NCBI GenBank assembly: GCA_030762895.1
Contig: CM061070.1
Coordinates: 49,956,831-50,020,830 of the forward strand
DNA length: 64,000 bases
Direction: 5' to 3'
DNA from: Sophora flavescens
Taxonomy: Eukaryota; Streptophyta; Magnoliopsida; Fabales; Fabaceae
The notes under the pieces were generated by a model, which was not told the origin of the DNA, searched no databases, and saw only the letters and a program-made list of their open reading frames with translations. A program made the position numbers and the translations under genes. Shown here piece by piece: positions 30,419 to 43,332 of the stretch. The first letter of the stretch is position 1; each line of letters begins with the position of its first letter.

Positions 30419-33400
30419 CATGGCACTTCAATATTCAGGCTCTATTTTGATACCTAATCTTCGGAGATCCCACAACTTTCTATTTCGTTTTGAGCTGATC
30501 AAGCTCTGCACATGGCCCATTGTAAAAACGAAATAAAACAATGTCCAAGAAACACATAACACACTGGTCACACACAGTACACCAAGGTTATTGTTCAAAA
30601 ATGTAACTCATTGGCTCACACAGAATCCCAATGGTCACTGTGAACAATGGAGTTTATTGTCCATAACCTATTGCATCACTTCGAATCACAATAGTTATCG
30701 CATAAAATTTGACACACAGTCCAATAAAGATACATTGGCTCACGCAGAATCCCAATGATCAAATGGAAACATAGTCCATAACAGATACATTGATCCACTC
30801 AAGACTCAATGATCATAACACATGACATGTCTGCCATCTATGCATGAGAAAAACTTTTATTCTCGTTTCGTTTTCTTTGTTGTAATAATATTTCCTTGTC
30901 GAAGCATAAAGCTAACGACCATGCTTAATTTCATATTAAGACTTTCCACTTAAACAAACATAGGACACACAGTCCAAATGTTTTAAACTTAACACAGGAC
31001 ACACAGTCCGAGTGCTCAATCGCAAAGCCCTAAACCGATGCACCAGTCTTAGGCTCGTGGATATGGAACTCACTTTTTCCACATCAACTTAGGACACACG
31101 GTCCACAAAATCATTGCAGGACACTCGGTCCAATGACACAGATCCCTGATCTACATGTCCACAAAACACTAGAACCCCGACGTCTCCGTTCCTAGGTTCA
31201 TTTATCGTCTTGTAAAACATTTCGCTCAGTGAAAAACAAATACAAAACAAAAGCTCTGAAAACTTATCCAAGTTTAACGAAATAATTTTACTGAATACAA
31301 TTCTCTTACAAAAATCCTTTTTCTGTTAAAACATTGATAAAATCTGAAAATCATTGATAAATTCTTTTATTTTCCAATTATTTCATTTCTGGAAATAATT
31401 CTCAATAAAAATCAGCTTTTAAAAAGTATTCAATAAATAAATTCATAATAATAAAATAACTATATATTTAATCTTTTCCGAAATTATTTTTTTTTAAATT
31501 CTTTTTATAACTTAAATAACTTTTCTGTCAGAAGTAATTGTTCTGACTGCTATATAACGTTATTTTCAGAACTTAATCACTTTAAATAACATTTTATAAT
31601 AAAAATGAATTTATTTTGGAAAAATTAGAGCCTGTGAAAAAATTTCACAGTTTCGCCCTTACTGTCACTCATTGACACAGTTTCCACAAAATATTATTAA
31701 AATAATAATTTTTTCCACTTTTCTCAAAATTACCCAAATTAATCACCCTGATTAATTATTCAATCTTATTAAGCTTTTATCCTCAAATTAATTTTTAAAA
31801 CACTGACCAATGTCAGGTTTCTCAGTCCAACACTCAACAGCAGATGAATTTCAATCACAGAATAACATGACATATATCAATTCAAGACATGCATCACAAT
31901 TATAATATAACCAAACAATTATAATCATGTAAATCCACATATCACATAAACTCAATTACTCATGTAAGTATCTAATCAATCCAGCAATTAACAATGTAAT
32001 ATCATAAAATATTTCTACAGAAATTAACAAACGACTCCAACAATAGGCATGTGATTATCTTAAACTCCTCAGTCATACTCCTCTTACCTCTTGGAGATTC
32101 GAATTAATAGTTTCAAGAACTCTCGCGATTTTGTTCCGTTTTTCCTCCTCGGCTTAGATCAAACCAACTCGATCGATTCCTTCATAACGAATTGCAACCA
32201 AAATAAATCAAATCAAACAACAACACATTTAAATCAAGAGGGTTAGGGTTCGGCCTCTTCAATTTTTCTAGGCTAGGAAAGTTAAAAATTTCTAACTTGG
32301 GGATTTATGATCCTTAAGAAACTTAAACATGATTAAGTCCTTAATCTAAGATCATGAACTAAGAACTTTGAATGAAACTCATCTAGTTCCAAGACTAGAG
32401 TTTCGGTATTTCAAAAAATAAAAAGGCTGGGGATTTTTAAAATTTCTTAACTCTTGGATTCAACAAACATAGGTAACATAGAGTTGGATTTAAGTGTCAC
32501 AAGACAACTTTTGAATCAAAATTCATCCAACAACAAAATTTAGGGTTTCGGCCCTTTTGGAATAAATAAGCTAGGGTTTGATTTTTGGTTTTCAAATCAC
32601 TTGTATACAATAGCTATCATGATATCAAGAGATTAAATCATGAATCATGGCTTAAAGTTGAAACAAAATCCAATAACACCCATTTTGAGAGGGTTTCGGC
32701 CTAGCTCAGAAAATTATAAAATAAATTTCTCATGATCACATGCTTCTAGATGATGAATATAGAGATTATTATGAGATCATAGCAATTGGTTTCAAGTCAA
32801 AAGGATTTTTCTACAATTAGTTATGAATTTTTGAAGAAAGCTTCATGAACTTTGAAGAAATTGATGAACAAAAGGATTCATGGCATAAACTCATAAAAGT
32901 TGTGAAGAGAAAGGCTTAGAATAACAAGATTAAGAAAGGTTACCTCTTGATGATCAAAGAAAAGGATGATCTTGATGCTGTTCTTCACAAAACTACTTTG
33001 GTGTTCTAAGTGTTCTCAAGGCAAAAGTATGAGTTTGGAGAGAAAGATGTCATGAAATGAAAAAAATGAAATTGCCTAAGTGTTGTTGAAGATGGTGGAG
33101 CCGTGGGTTTAGGGACTTTTTGGTCCAAAATCTCACTGGCAAACTTGTAAAAATTATGTGAAGCTAGGGGCAAAATTGTCATTTTCATGCAAAAATATCC
33201 TATTGTCATAAATGCGCCATTATGGCCATTATGATTCGGATAGGATCGTCATAAATGCCCATCACATCAGTCATCTCAGCTCCATTACTGACTCCCTGAT
33301 TCATCGGACGCAGGTTTTTCTAGAGATATCTCGACGTTTTCGCCCGCAGCAAATATAATATTTTAATTTTACGATAAATTTTTCAAAACTTCCAATATTG

Positions 33401-33666
33401 TAGCAAATACGATAAAAACATTTTTCATCTCATTCATGAATTAAAATTAGCTTTTCTGAGCAGTAAACTTTTACTGTCAGTGAAAACGCAGACTGGGTTC
33501 CTTCTGAATTTTCAATCCAAAATTTCATCGTAACCCTAAGATATAAAACATGACATGAAAATAACAGTGGTTTACCCAAAGTCATTTTCTGAGCCTCGGA
33601 TAAAAATATATGTATTTATATATTTATTACTGATATTTGAAAGCAGCGAAAAATCGGGGTGTTACA

Positions 33667-34194
33667 TTACTACCCCACTAAAAAAAAATCGTCCTTGAAA
33701 TTACGTACTTGTAAAAAGTTCAAGATATTGTAATCTCATTTTGTCCTCGGCTTCCCACGTTGCTTCTCCAGTTGTTTCATCCCAAATAACCTTGACTAAA
33801 GAAATTTGCTTATCCCTAGGTTGCTTAATCAACTTATCTTCGATTCGTACAGGCGAAGTCTCATAAGACAAGTTTTATTTTAATTGTACTTCATCAGGTT
33901 CGATTACATGTGATGGATCAGGAATATACTTCGTTAGTTGTGAAACATGGAATATATCATGAATATTTGAAAGAAAAGGCAGTAAAGAAATTTGATAAGC
34001 TACTAGACCAATACGACGAAGCATTTGGTAAGGTCCAATGAATTTAGGAGTGAGTTTTGTAGACTTCATAACCTTACCTACCCCAGTCGTTGGTGTGACT
34101 CTCAGAAATATATGTTCACCTTCTTCAAATTCGAGAGGTCATCTCCTTCGAACCGAATAACTCTTCTGCCTATTTTGTGCTGTTTTCATCTTTT
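33667..34194 (-). pseudogene. Chromovirus A integrase C-terminus and chromodomain
   Basis: The minus frame 34069-33875 reads KLTPKFIGPYQMLRRIGLVAYQ and LSNIHDIFHVSQLTKYI, the conserved integrase tail of plant chromoviruses. Just beyond, after an in-frame stop, 33850-33725 reads ISLVKVIWDETTGEATWE, the chromodomain core. This domain directs integration to heterochromatin in the family. A frameshift between ~34200 and ~34070 separates it from the integrase core. The polypurine region (TTAGTGGGGTAGTAATG on minus) follows next to the LTR. Confidence 0.82.
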
Positions 34195-35105
34195 CACGGA
34201 TTTGTTTTACTTTTTTTACGTAAATGCATTGCCACGATTTCAGGACCTAAAATCATGCTTTCCCCATCTTGGTACCAACACACAAGTGTTTGACATTTTC
34301 TTCCATACAAAGCCTCATAGGGAGCCATCCCTATACTCGAATGAAAACTATTGTTATACGTGAATTCAATCAGCGGTAACAAGTCATCCCAACTCCCACG
34401 ATGGTCTAAGACACATGCTCTCAGCAAATCTTCTAACGATTGAATCGTTCTTTCTGTTTGTCCATCGGTCTGAGGATGATAAGCTGAACTTAACCTTAAC
34501 TTAGTTCCTAAAGCTTGATGTAAGCTTCCCCATAAATGTGAAGTAAACTTCGGATCTCTATCTGACACAATACTCGATGGTACTCCATGTAATCTGATCA
34601 CTTCCTTGATATAAAAATCGGTTAATTTCTTTACTGTGTAATTGATCTTAACAGGTAAGAAATGTGCCGATTTCGTTAGCCTGTCAACAGTCCCCCAAAT
34701 TGAATCAAAACCTTTGGAATTTCGCGGTAAACTTACCACAAAATCCATTGATATGCTATCCCACTTCCATTCTGGTATATCTAGTGATGTAAGCATACCC
34801 CCGGGTCTTTGATGTTCCTCCTTCGCTTTTTGAGATGTCAGACACGATGCAACATACTCTGCTACTTCTTTTTTCATGCCTGGCCACCAAAATCTTTGTT
34901 TCAAATCTTGGTACATCTTCTTTGATCCAGGATGAATACTTAACTTACTCTTATGTGATTCGTCTAAAATCATCTTTTTCATCTCAGGATTATCGGGCAC
35001 ACACACTCGTCCATTGCACCTTAAGATTTGATCTGGTCCCAAACAAAAGTCTGCAACTTTCCCTTGTCTCATTAAGTCTTTTTTTTCATGAAGATAAGCA
35101 TCCAC
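34194..35105 (-). pseudogene. Chromovirus A integrase core
   Basis: A 303-codon minus frame starts in the H2C2 zinc-binding region: ESHKSKLSIHPG supplies the two His, but the following Cys pair reads CLTSQ, so the second Cys is Ser. The catalytic residues lie in SMDFVVSLP (D), IVSDRDPKFTS (D) and TDGQTERTIQSLEDLLR (E). GWDDLLPLIEF-type and APYEALYGRKC motifs follow. The frame ends in a frameshift near 34200. The core alone looks well preserved. Confidence 0.88.
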
Positions 35106-35851
35106 AACTTGTCATTCTCGGATTTCTTCCATTAATCCACTAGAAATTTTGATCATTCCCACACTGATCTTCTCCTCATTTAATTCCATAATCAAATTGA
35201 GATCACGAAACTCCTCTATTAACTCTAGTTCTCTTACCATCATAACTGAGATACGAATGGCTTTCCGGCTAAGCGCATCAGCTACAATGTTAGCTTTTCC
35301 AGGATGATACTGTAACTTGAAATCGTAATCTTTCAGAAATTACATCCAACGTCTTTGTCTAATGTTGAGCTCCTTCTGATCAAACAGATACTTTAAACTT
35401 TTGTGGTCACTAAAGACATCGAACTTTGCTCCGTACAAGTAATGCCTCCAGATCTTTAGTGCAAAAACCACTGCAGCTAACTCCAGATCATGCATCGGAT
35501 AATTTCTTTCATGTGTCTTTAACTGACGTGATGCGTAAGCTATGACTTTCTGATGTTGCATTAACACACATCCTAAACCTTCATGAGAAGCATCACAATA
35601 TACTTCGTAAGGTTCATTTGGTTCAGGTAGCATTAACACTGGTGAGGTTGTCAAGAATTCCTTAATCCTCTGAAAACTCTCTTCACATTTGTCTGTCCAA
35701 ACAAAAGGTTGATCTTTCCTCGTAAGTAAAGTTAACGGCGCAACTATCTTGGAAAATCTTTCAATAAATCTTCTATAATAACCGGCTAGACCCATAAAAC
35801 TTCTGATCTCCGTTACTATCTTTGGTCTTTCCCAAGAAAGTACCGCTTCTA
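35106..35851 (-). pseudogene. Chromovirus A RT end and RNase H
   Basis: The minus frame 35870-35340 starts at the border with the nested element. It holds the end of RT (EIRSFMGLAGYYRRFI, APLTLLTRK) and then RNase H (YCDASHEGLGCVLMQ, ELAAVVFALKIWRHYLYG, FSDHKSLKYLF). A stop near 35340 interrupts the link to integrase. The LQYHPGKAN...ADALSR block after it (35325-35260) is still readable. The RT gene is continued beyond the nested element at 40974. Confidence 0.88.
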
Positions 35852-37159
35852 TGATAAGCCTCTGGCTCATCTAGTTTTATGGCTAGTATGACCAGGGTTT
35901 TGTGCTAATTATATCTCATTTTCGCCCAAATTAGACTTGATTGTCTTTAAGCAAGAATTTGAGTCTCTAGAGTATTTTTAGGTTAATTTAGTTGATTTAG
36001 AGTCAAATAAAGCACTTATGCTATTTCTTGTTTTCAGGTTAATAAAGTGAAGCAGTTCTGGAGTTATTCGTCCCGCGAAAGGCTATTCGCCCCGCGAACC
36101 TGAAGGCTGACTGTTCCAGAAATTACAAACCTTTCTGTCTCGCCCCGCGAAAGGCTATTCGCCCCACGAACCTGAAGCGTGACTGTGCCAGAAAATGCAA
36201 ACCTTTCTGTTTCGCCCCGCGAAACAATGTCTCGCCTCGCGAGTAATCCAACCCTGGAAGACCAGAAGCCATCACGGCTTAACCGTGTTGAAGGTCACGG
36301 GCGTTACAGTTTGGAATTTGAAGAGTCTCGCCTCGCGAATGATAACCTCGCCTCGCGAGAAAGCCAAACACTGAAGACTGTTCGTAATATTCGCCTCGCG
36401 AAGGTGTGCTCGCCTCACGAGCCCGCGGAATCCAGAAGCTGTATATAAGTCTGTTTTAGGACAGAACAGTTTTATCTTTTTGTTTTCTCTTTAGTTTAGA
36501 TGGCTGTAGAATTAGGTTTAATGCTTTGTTTTTCCTTTGTAATGGAGAACTAGTCTCCTTGATTAGTCTACTGTAATTGATTTCCACCGCACTTGAGGTT
36601 ATATAATTCCTGTTTTGTTTGCTTTTCCCTTTTCAATGCTATGCTATATATTTCTGTTTGCTTAATTCAGAAGTGTATAGTGTTGTGTTGATTTATTTCG
36701 GTGATGTTATGTTCCTATATCAAATCGCGTTTGCTTAATTCACGTGTGTTCATTCATGTTCGCTTAGTTCATGAGTACTTCACCCCGTTTGCTTAATTCG
36801 GGAATTAGGAACATATATCTGTAGTAGTGATTTCGCTTGTTAATTGTTGCTACAACCGAAAGGGGATTAGAATCTGCTTAGGGCTTGGAATTTACATGAA
36901 CCGATGATAGTTGGGAATCGAGAACAGTAGATTAATCGTCTTTAGCTTATTTGTTAATCTCTTAAACTGCGTTGTTTTCGTTGCTCTGTTTTGCTTTGTT
37001 TTCTAATTGCATTTCAATCCAAACCCCCCCAAAAAAAACTGACTTTTTCTGTTAGCAATAACCCAAGAGTCCTTGTGAGACGATATCCGAGTTGTCGCTC
37101 CCTATCTACATATTTTTGTAAATCGCTCGCTTTTTGGCGCGTGCGCGACAGCGCGTTCA
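35852..37159 (+). repeat. Nested element 5' LTR with TCGCCCCGCGAA array
   Basis: This 1308-bp LTR has between 36066 and 36425 about ten copies of a GC-rich near-palindrome (TTCGCCCCGCGAA, TCGCCTCGCGAG), striking in an AT-rich setting. A TATATAAG box at 36442-36449 follows the array, so the motifs lie just upstream of the likely promoter. The right LTR lacks one 18-19-bp piece of the array. Confidence 0.9.
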
Positions 37160-37164
37160 AAAAT

Positions 37165-37182
37165 TGGCGCCGTTGCTGGGGA
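37165..37182 (+). other. Nested element primer-binding site
   Basis: TGGCGCCGTTGCTGGGGA lies 5 bases after the LTR. It matches the tRNA-Asp-type site used by Athila/Tat elements (usual TGGCGCCGTTGCCGGGGA) with one change. Confidence 0.85.
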
Positions 37183-37244
37183 CTCTTGTTGTTATTGACA
37201 GAAAATTAAATAAAAAAAAAACATTTTGCTGAATTTGTCTGGTT

Positions 37245-38228
37245 ATGAATCTTAGTACTGCCATGGATAATTTCCTATTTGGTGATATGCCTAATGTTGA
37301 TTATAAACCACCACCATGCATATATTATCCTGACTTTAGTAAACCACCACCATGCATAAATTATCCTAATTTTGCTGGAAGTTATGTGTTTAGCAGTGGT
37401 TTTGACATGATTGGTGTGAATGAGGTCCATAGCTCTTCTTCCAACCAGGCCCTTGAGAATAAAATTGATAGGCTCACTTCTTTGGTGGAGCAATTGGTAA
37501 TGGATAAGGTTCAGCAGGCAAGGTTTTGTGGCATGTGCGGCTCTCCTGAGCACCTGTTTGATGCATGCCCCATTCTGAAAGAAGGGTCAGTTACTGATTT
37601 GCCTCAAGCTTATGCAGTCCATCCTTACAATCAAGGCAATAAGCTTGAGGATAATGAAGAACCTTTGGAATTAGAGGCATGTGTTGAAAGTGATGGGATG
37701 GATGAAATGTGTGCTGAATTTCTAGACATTCAGGCCTTTACTGATTCAGTTTATTGTACCATATGTACTGACTGTACTAACACTAACCTTTGTTTGGTGT
37801 GTGCTTAGAATTCTGCAGGTTTAGCAGGTGATGGATTTGTTAGCACAGTGAATGAAGAACGTGTAGAAGATGAAGCAGCACCAGAAACCCTCTCCACCTA
37901 TTTGCCACCTTCCCCTGTGGAGCCACCAGTGATGGAGTTCAAGCCGCTGGATTTTGCACCCTTGGATATGAAGACACTATGGCCAGTCCAAGAGGTTGAA
38001 CCCCGATTTTATTGGGAGGACTTTATTGACAAGGTTGAAAATGAGGTCATCTTTGACCCGAGAGGGAGTGAGAAGTCCGCCGCACTTGGTGGAGTTACCA
38101 TAATTGTCAAGCACTCACCTCCATATCAAGGCTGCAAGTTATGGGACCATGGAACGAGCTTCCGTCCTTTGTCTATCACGTGGGCCTTATGTTACAAGCA
38201 ATGGGATCCTGGTGGAACCGCCCCTTAA
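37245..38228 (+). pseudogene. gag-like frame with CCHC knuckle in the non-autonomous element
   Basis: The 187-codon frame (37245-37808) contains a duplicated PPPCIYYPDF / PPPCINYPNF segment near residues 24-46. A leucine-patterned segment (LENKIDRLTSLVEQL) near 70-85 is followed by a CCHC knuckle, C-G-M-C-G-S-P-E-H-L-F-D-A-C, near 97-110. A TAG stop at 37806-37808 separates it from a second in-frame stretch (37848-38228) that is proline- and acid-rich. The knuckle is the type found at the C-terminal end of Athila/Tat gag. The upstream gag domain is absent. It may bind element RNA. Its expression is not shown. Confidence 0.6.
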
Positions 38229-39679
38229 TGAGTTTTCTTAACCCTTTCTCTTTAGTTTATTTTCATTTTCTTGTTAGTCCTTGCCTTGCTTTATTTTTGT
38301 TTTCTTTTCTTTAGCTCCTGAATAATTTGAGAAGATCAGGAGTATGTGTGTTGAGTCTTGAGTCGGCAAGTTTGATTGGATTCTGTTGAATTTGGATAGA
38401 TAGATTGCATGATTATGTGATGATTCCCCCTAGATTTTGAATTTGAAAATTGATCCCCATTTGAAAAATTGAAAACTGAACTTTGAGATATTTTGTTGTG
38501 ATGGCATGATTTATGATAAGTTTGGGGTGATAGGGAAGCACACACTAGGGATAGAATCTCTGTCAAACAATTTGCAAAAATGTCCGGGTGAGGATTTGAG
38601 CCTCCAACATGTTTTTAACTGTGTGAATCACTTTTGAGTTTCACTTTCCCGAATTTGCTTGAATTTCTTCTTGGTTTGCATGTTTATATGTTTGCATCAA
38701 ATGATTTAGGCATTTTCTTTGTAAAAAAACCACTTGGCCTAAAATAATCATCCCTAATGCATGTTTCCTAGTTAGCCCCATTGAGCCTGATTAGCCTGTT
38801 AATTCTTGATGACCTGATGTTATGAGCCTAAAATCTGGAAAAACCATGTTAACCCGATCTTAGGATTAGGAGAGCATGAATCCTTAGCAAGAGAATGGTT
38901 GCAAGAAACTAAGTTTGGGGTGGCTACAAGGATGTGACATGTCATTCTGGATTGAGAAAAAAATATATAATAAAAAGGTTGGAGCCAAAGGCAACTAAAA
39001 GAAAAAAAAGAAAAAAAAAGGAAGAAAAAAATAAAAAAATAAAAAGTACAAAAATGTCAAAAAGGATATCTAAAGAAAAAGGGGTTGTAGTCACCCAAGG
39101 CATAAAGAAAAATGAAAAAAGGAACTTGAATGGAAATTCAAAGTGTAAAAAGTTCCATGCTCTCTTAGTTCCTAGGGACTTAAGCCCAGTACCTTTGTAT
39201 ATCCTACCCTTAACCAGGCCCCATTACAACCTCTAAAAGACCTTTTGATGTTGCATGCATGTTTTCTGTGGGAATCATTTGGAGATGAAAATCAAATTTA
39301 TGGAAAGTGCTTCTGAAAGGTGAATTGAGTGAAATATTGTTAGCCTGACAAAAACTGAGCGAATGAGCGAAACACAAATTTCCCTTGTGAGGAAGGCGAT
39401 TGTTTGAATTTGGTGATCTCCCTCTTGTGTGTAACTTGGATCCCTTGCTTAGATTAATGATTGTTTGAATGACGAAATTCTCAAATGTTCAAAGTAAATG
39501 AATGTGGGGATTGCTTTGTTTGAAAGGGGGGATCATTGAAGGAAAATTTATTTTAATGAAGTGCTTGAAATGTGTGCAAAGTTGATTGAATCTTTTAAGC
39601 TTGCCAAGGTCTTGAGTCTTTTTGAGTTTTTGAGTTTTAGTTTGCTTGGGGACAAGCAAAGTTTAAGTTTGGGATATTT
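38229..39679 (+). other. Non-coding 3' internal region of the nested element
   Basis: There is no recognisable frame here. AAGTTTGGGGTG-type phrases at ~38518 and ~38909, and a low-complexity A-rich stretch (38958-39060), precede GCTTGGGGACAAGCAAAG and the polypurine-like tract just before the right LTR. Repeated TTTGGGG phrases are typical of this lineage's 3' end. Confidence 0.7.
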
Positions 39680-40968
39680 TGATAAGCCTCTGGCTCATCT
39701 AGTTTTATGGCTAGTATGACCAGGGTTTTGTGCTAATTATATCTCATTTTCGCCCAAATTAGACTTGATTGTCTTTAAGCAAGATTTTGAGTCTCTAGAG
39801 TATTTTTAGGTTAATTTAGTTGATTTAGAGTCAAATAAAGCACTTATGCTATTTCTTGTTTTCAGGTTAATAAAGTGAAGCAGTTCTGGAGTTATTCGCC
39901 CCGCGAACCTGAAGGCTGACTGTTCCAGAAATTGCAAACCTTTCTGTCTCGCCCTGCGAAAGGCTATTCGCCCCGCGAACCTGAAGCGTGACTGTGCCAG
40001 AAAATGCAAACTTTTCTGTTTTGCCCCGCGAAACAATGTCTCGCCTCGCGAGTAATCCAACCCTGGAAGACCAGAAGCCATCACGGCTTAACCGTGTTGA
40101 AGGTCACGGGCGTTACAGTTTGGAATTTGAAGAGTCTCGCCTCGCGAATGATAAGCTCACCTCGCGAGAAAGCCAAACACTGAAGACTGTTCGTAATATT
40201 CGCCTCGCGAAGGTGTGCTCCCCTCGTGAGCCCGCGGAATCCAGAAGCTGTATATAAGTCTGTTTTAGGACAGAACAGATTTATCTTTTTGTTTTCTCTT
40301 TAGTTTAGATGGCTGTAGAATTAGGTTTAATGCTTTGTTTTTCCTTTGTAATGGAGAACTAGTCTCCTTGATTAGTCTACTGTAATTGATTTCCACCGCA
40401 CTTGAGGTTACGTAATTCCTGTTTTGTTTGCTTTTCCCTTTTCAATGCTATGCTATATATTTCTGTTTGCTTAATTCAAAAGTGTATAGTGTTGTGTTGA
40501 TTTATTTCGGTGATGTTATGTTCCTATATCAAATCGCGTTTGCTTAATTCGCGTGTGTTCATTCATGTTCGCTTAGTTCATGACTACTTCACCTCGTTTG
40601 CTTAATTCGGGAATTAGGAACATATATCTGTAGTAGTGATTTCGCTTGTTAATTGTTGCTACAACTGAAAGGGGATTAGAATCTGCTTAGGGCTTGGAAT
40701 TTACATGAACCGATGATAGTTGGGAATCAAGAACAGTAGATTAATCATCTTTAGCTTATTTGTTAATCTCTTAAACTGCTCTGTTTTCATTGCTCTGTTT
40801 TGATTTGTTTTCTAATTGCATTTCAATCCAAACCCCCCCAAAAAAAACTGACTTTTTCTGTTAGCAACAACCCAAGAGTCCTTGTGAGATGATATCCGAG
40901 TTGTCGCTCCCTATCTACATATTTTTGTAAATCGCTCACTTTTTGGCGCGTGCGCGACAGCGCGTTCA
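39680..40968 (+). repeat. Nested element 3' LTR
   Basis: This 1289-bp LTR is nearly identical to the left one apart from an 18-19-bp deletion in the GC array and scattered point changes. That similarity suggests the insertion is young relative to its host element. Confidence 0.92.
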
Positions 40969-41801
40969 TTCTACTTTTTCAAGATCGACCGCAATACCTT
41001 CCTCGGTAATCACATGTCCTAAAAACTTTACTCCCTCAAGCCAAAATTCGCATTTAGACAGTTTCGCATACAAAACTTTCTCACGCAGAATCTGTAAAAT
41101 TTGTCGCAAGTGTCCTTCATGTTCTTCATTACTCTTAGAGTAAATAATAATATCATCAATGAACACCACAACGAACTTATCAAGAAACGGACGAAAAATC
41201 CGGTTCATGTAGTCCATGAAGATAGCAGGTGCATTCGTCACTCCAAACGGCATTACGAGGTATTCATAATGTCCATAACGAGTTCTGAATGCAGTTGGAA
41301 TATCTTCACTTTTTACCTTAATCTAATGATAACCTGTCCCCAAGTCAATCTTTGAGAACACAACAGCTCCTCGCAGTTGATCTCTCAGATCATCTATACG
41401 CGGTAACGGGTACTTATTCTTAATCGTCATTTTGAAAAGTTGTCGAAAATCCATGCAAAGCCTTGAACCTCCGTCTTTCTTTCTCACTAGAAGAACTGGT
41501 GCTCCCCACGGAGAAACACTTGGTCGAATGAACTGTTTTGACAAAAGGTCCTCCAGTTGAGTTTTCAATTCAACAAGCTCTGTAAGTGCCATCCGATATG
41601 GAGCAATAGAAATTGGTCCTGCTCCTGGTATCAAATCGATGGAGAATTCAATTTCTCTTACTGGCAGCAATCCGGGAACGTCATTAGGAAACACATCCGG
41701 AAATTCTCTTACTACAGGCATCGCACTCAAATCGATCTCCCTCTCGACTTCTAAGTTAGTTAAAAGCATGTATCCCTGATCTCTTTCTTTCGAAAAAGTT
41801 C
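40969..41801 (-). pseudogene. Chromovirus A reverse transcriptase (main part)
   Basis: The minus frame 41769-41323 has the EFPDVFPNDVPGLLP linker, SPWGAPVLLVRKKDG, and FRQLFKMTIKNKYPLPRIDDL, where the usual DYRQLN block is changed. Next comes VFSKIDLGTGYH. After a stop at ~41323 the same gene continues at 41253-40974 with MPFGVTNAPA and the catalytic VVFIDDIIIYSK motif, then KCEFWL and VKFLGHVI. The nested element interrupts it after GIAVD. Catalytic aspartates are kept but the frame is broken. Confidence 0.9.
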
Positions 41802-43332
41802 TTATATGATTGGTAGATAAAAATTAGGATTAGGAAAAATGAAAGTCTTATGAGCACAATCCAACAGGATATGGTTGGAAGATAACCAATCCATTCCCAA
41901 AATTACATCTAACTGTATTAAAGGCAGGCATATCAAATCAACAAGAAAATGTCTATCCTGAATAATAATAGGACAGTTCAGACATATAGAATTTACAGTA
42001 ACTGGCTCAGCAGTTGGAGTTGAAACAATCAAGTCATAGGATAAAGAAGAAGTAGGTAATTTCAAATGTTTCACAGAATCCATCGCAATAAAGGAATGCG
42101 TTGCACCCAAATCAAAAAGTACAGTTAAGAGATTACCAGCTATGTCGCAGCTACCTTGTATGAGATCGTCAGAATCAGAAGCCTCAGCACCACTCATGGT
42201 GTAAACTCTCCCCTTAGCTGTCAGTTTATTGGTCTTGACAGTATTGACAACTGGTGCAGTCCTTGGCATACCACAGTCTCTAGCTAAATGCCCCATCTGA
42301 CCACAATTAAAACACTTTGGTCCTTTCACTGGACAATTGTTCGCCAAATGACTTGGATCTCCATACTTGTAACATTTTCTGATTGTGCTTTGATTTTGAT
42401 TTCTCTGGCCTCCAACACCTGATACAGTAGCTACAGGACGATATGATTGTGGATTTCGATTGTTCCCGATTGCTTCGATAATAAGGTTTGTTCTGAACTT
42501 GCTTCCCCTTCTGGTTCTGATATTGACCTTTGGATTTTGATGGTCCTCCCACATTTCCTTTGTTATCTCTTCCCTTCCTCATTTGCTCTATTTTCCTACA
42601 CTTCTCAACCAAAGCTTGGAAATTCCTGATTTCTAATGGAAGTACAGACTCCTTGATCTCGAATCGTAATCCTTCTTCAAAATGCTCACACTTTCAATCT
42701 TCATCTGGATTGTATTGGAAAAAGCGAAAGTACTTGGCCAATGACTCAAACTTGGTCACATACTCTCCTACAGATAAATCCCTCTGATACAGACATAAAA
42801 ATTCCTGCTCCTTCTCTGCTTGAGCGCTCTGTGGAAAATACTTGCCTAGAAACATGTTCTTAAATATCACCCAAGTAATCACCTGATTCTCTGCTTCCAG
42901 TAGTTGCTTAGTGTCTCTCGACCAATACTCAGCATCTCCTAACAGCAGATGTATAGCATAAGGCAGCTTCACTCCTTCTGGACTATTGATCAACTCAAAG
43001 ATCTTCTCCACTTCCTGAATCCATAAGTCAGCCTTAATAGTATCCACATATCCATGAAATTGTGGAGGATTCTGGCGTCTAAAAGCAGTAAGACCTCTGC
43101 CTTCAACGACTGTTCCGCTCGAAGTTGTTCCCGCAAATTGCAGGCAGCCATTGTAGTGATTTACTATGTAATAGCAGCAGACTACATCCGGCATTGCTTG
43201 TGCGAGAAAGTCCATACCTCCTTCTTCCTCATAATTTTCCTCAAAATTTCCTCGACCATTAACACGACCACCTCTACGACCTCTTCCACGGTCGCGTCCA
43301 CGTCAACGTCCAAGTGCACCTTCTGGTTCCAT
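41802..43332 (-). pseudogene. Chromovirus A gag and protease (three frames)
   Basis: A minus-strand ATG at 43332 (M-E-P-E-G-A-L-G-R) starts gag but meets a stop within ten codons. The frame 43215-42694 contains the retrotransposon gag domain (NPPQFHGYVDTIKADLWIQE, YCVH-like LLLGDAEYW, FKNMFLGKYFP, YVTKFESLAKYF). Two frameshifts follow. The frame 42554-41802 has two knuckles: the first reads C-Y-K-Y-x4-H-x4-C (one Cys lost), the second C-F-N-C-G-Q-M-G-H-L-A-R-D-C is intact (residues 81-94). The protease active site at residues 147-152 reads F-D-L-G-A-T, so the usual D-S-G serine is Leu. ILGMDWL closes the domain. It cannot yield active gag-pol. Confidence 0.88.

Larger units (their letters stand above)
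21852..33666 (-). repeat. Chromovirus A 3' LTR (split by Copia B)
   Basis: It starts TGCGACTTCCCATTCCC (the other LTR reads TGTGACACCCCATTCCC) and ends GGGGTGTTACA. The part 21852-23010 pairs with 43517-44670, and 30424-33666 pairs with 44671-45109 plus 47710-50485. The LTR carries an internal sense ORF (22275-22784) and GGACACACAGTCC repeats near 30960-31130. Confidence 0.9.
35847..40973 (+). mobile_element. Nested non-autonomous Athila/Tat-like LTR retrotransposon
   Basis: The element (35852-40968, 5117 bp) has LTRs of 1308 and 1289 bp beginning TGATAAGCC and ending GCGCGTTCA. It is flanked by the perfect 5-bp duplication TTCTA (35847-35851 and 40969-40973), inside the chromovirus RT gene. 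The primer-binding site TGGCGCCGTTGCTGGGGA and the AAGTTTAAGTTTGGGA tract before the 3' LTR mark the Athila/Tat branch. Only ~2.5 kb lies between the LTRs. I find a gag-like CCHC frame but no protease, RT or integrase, so it depends on a partner element. Confidence 0.93.

Noticed and set aside
38934..39236. Lys-rich 100-codon frame in the nested element
   Set aside because: It is a translation of an A-rich low-complexity tract before the polypurine region.
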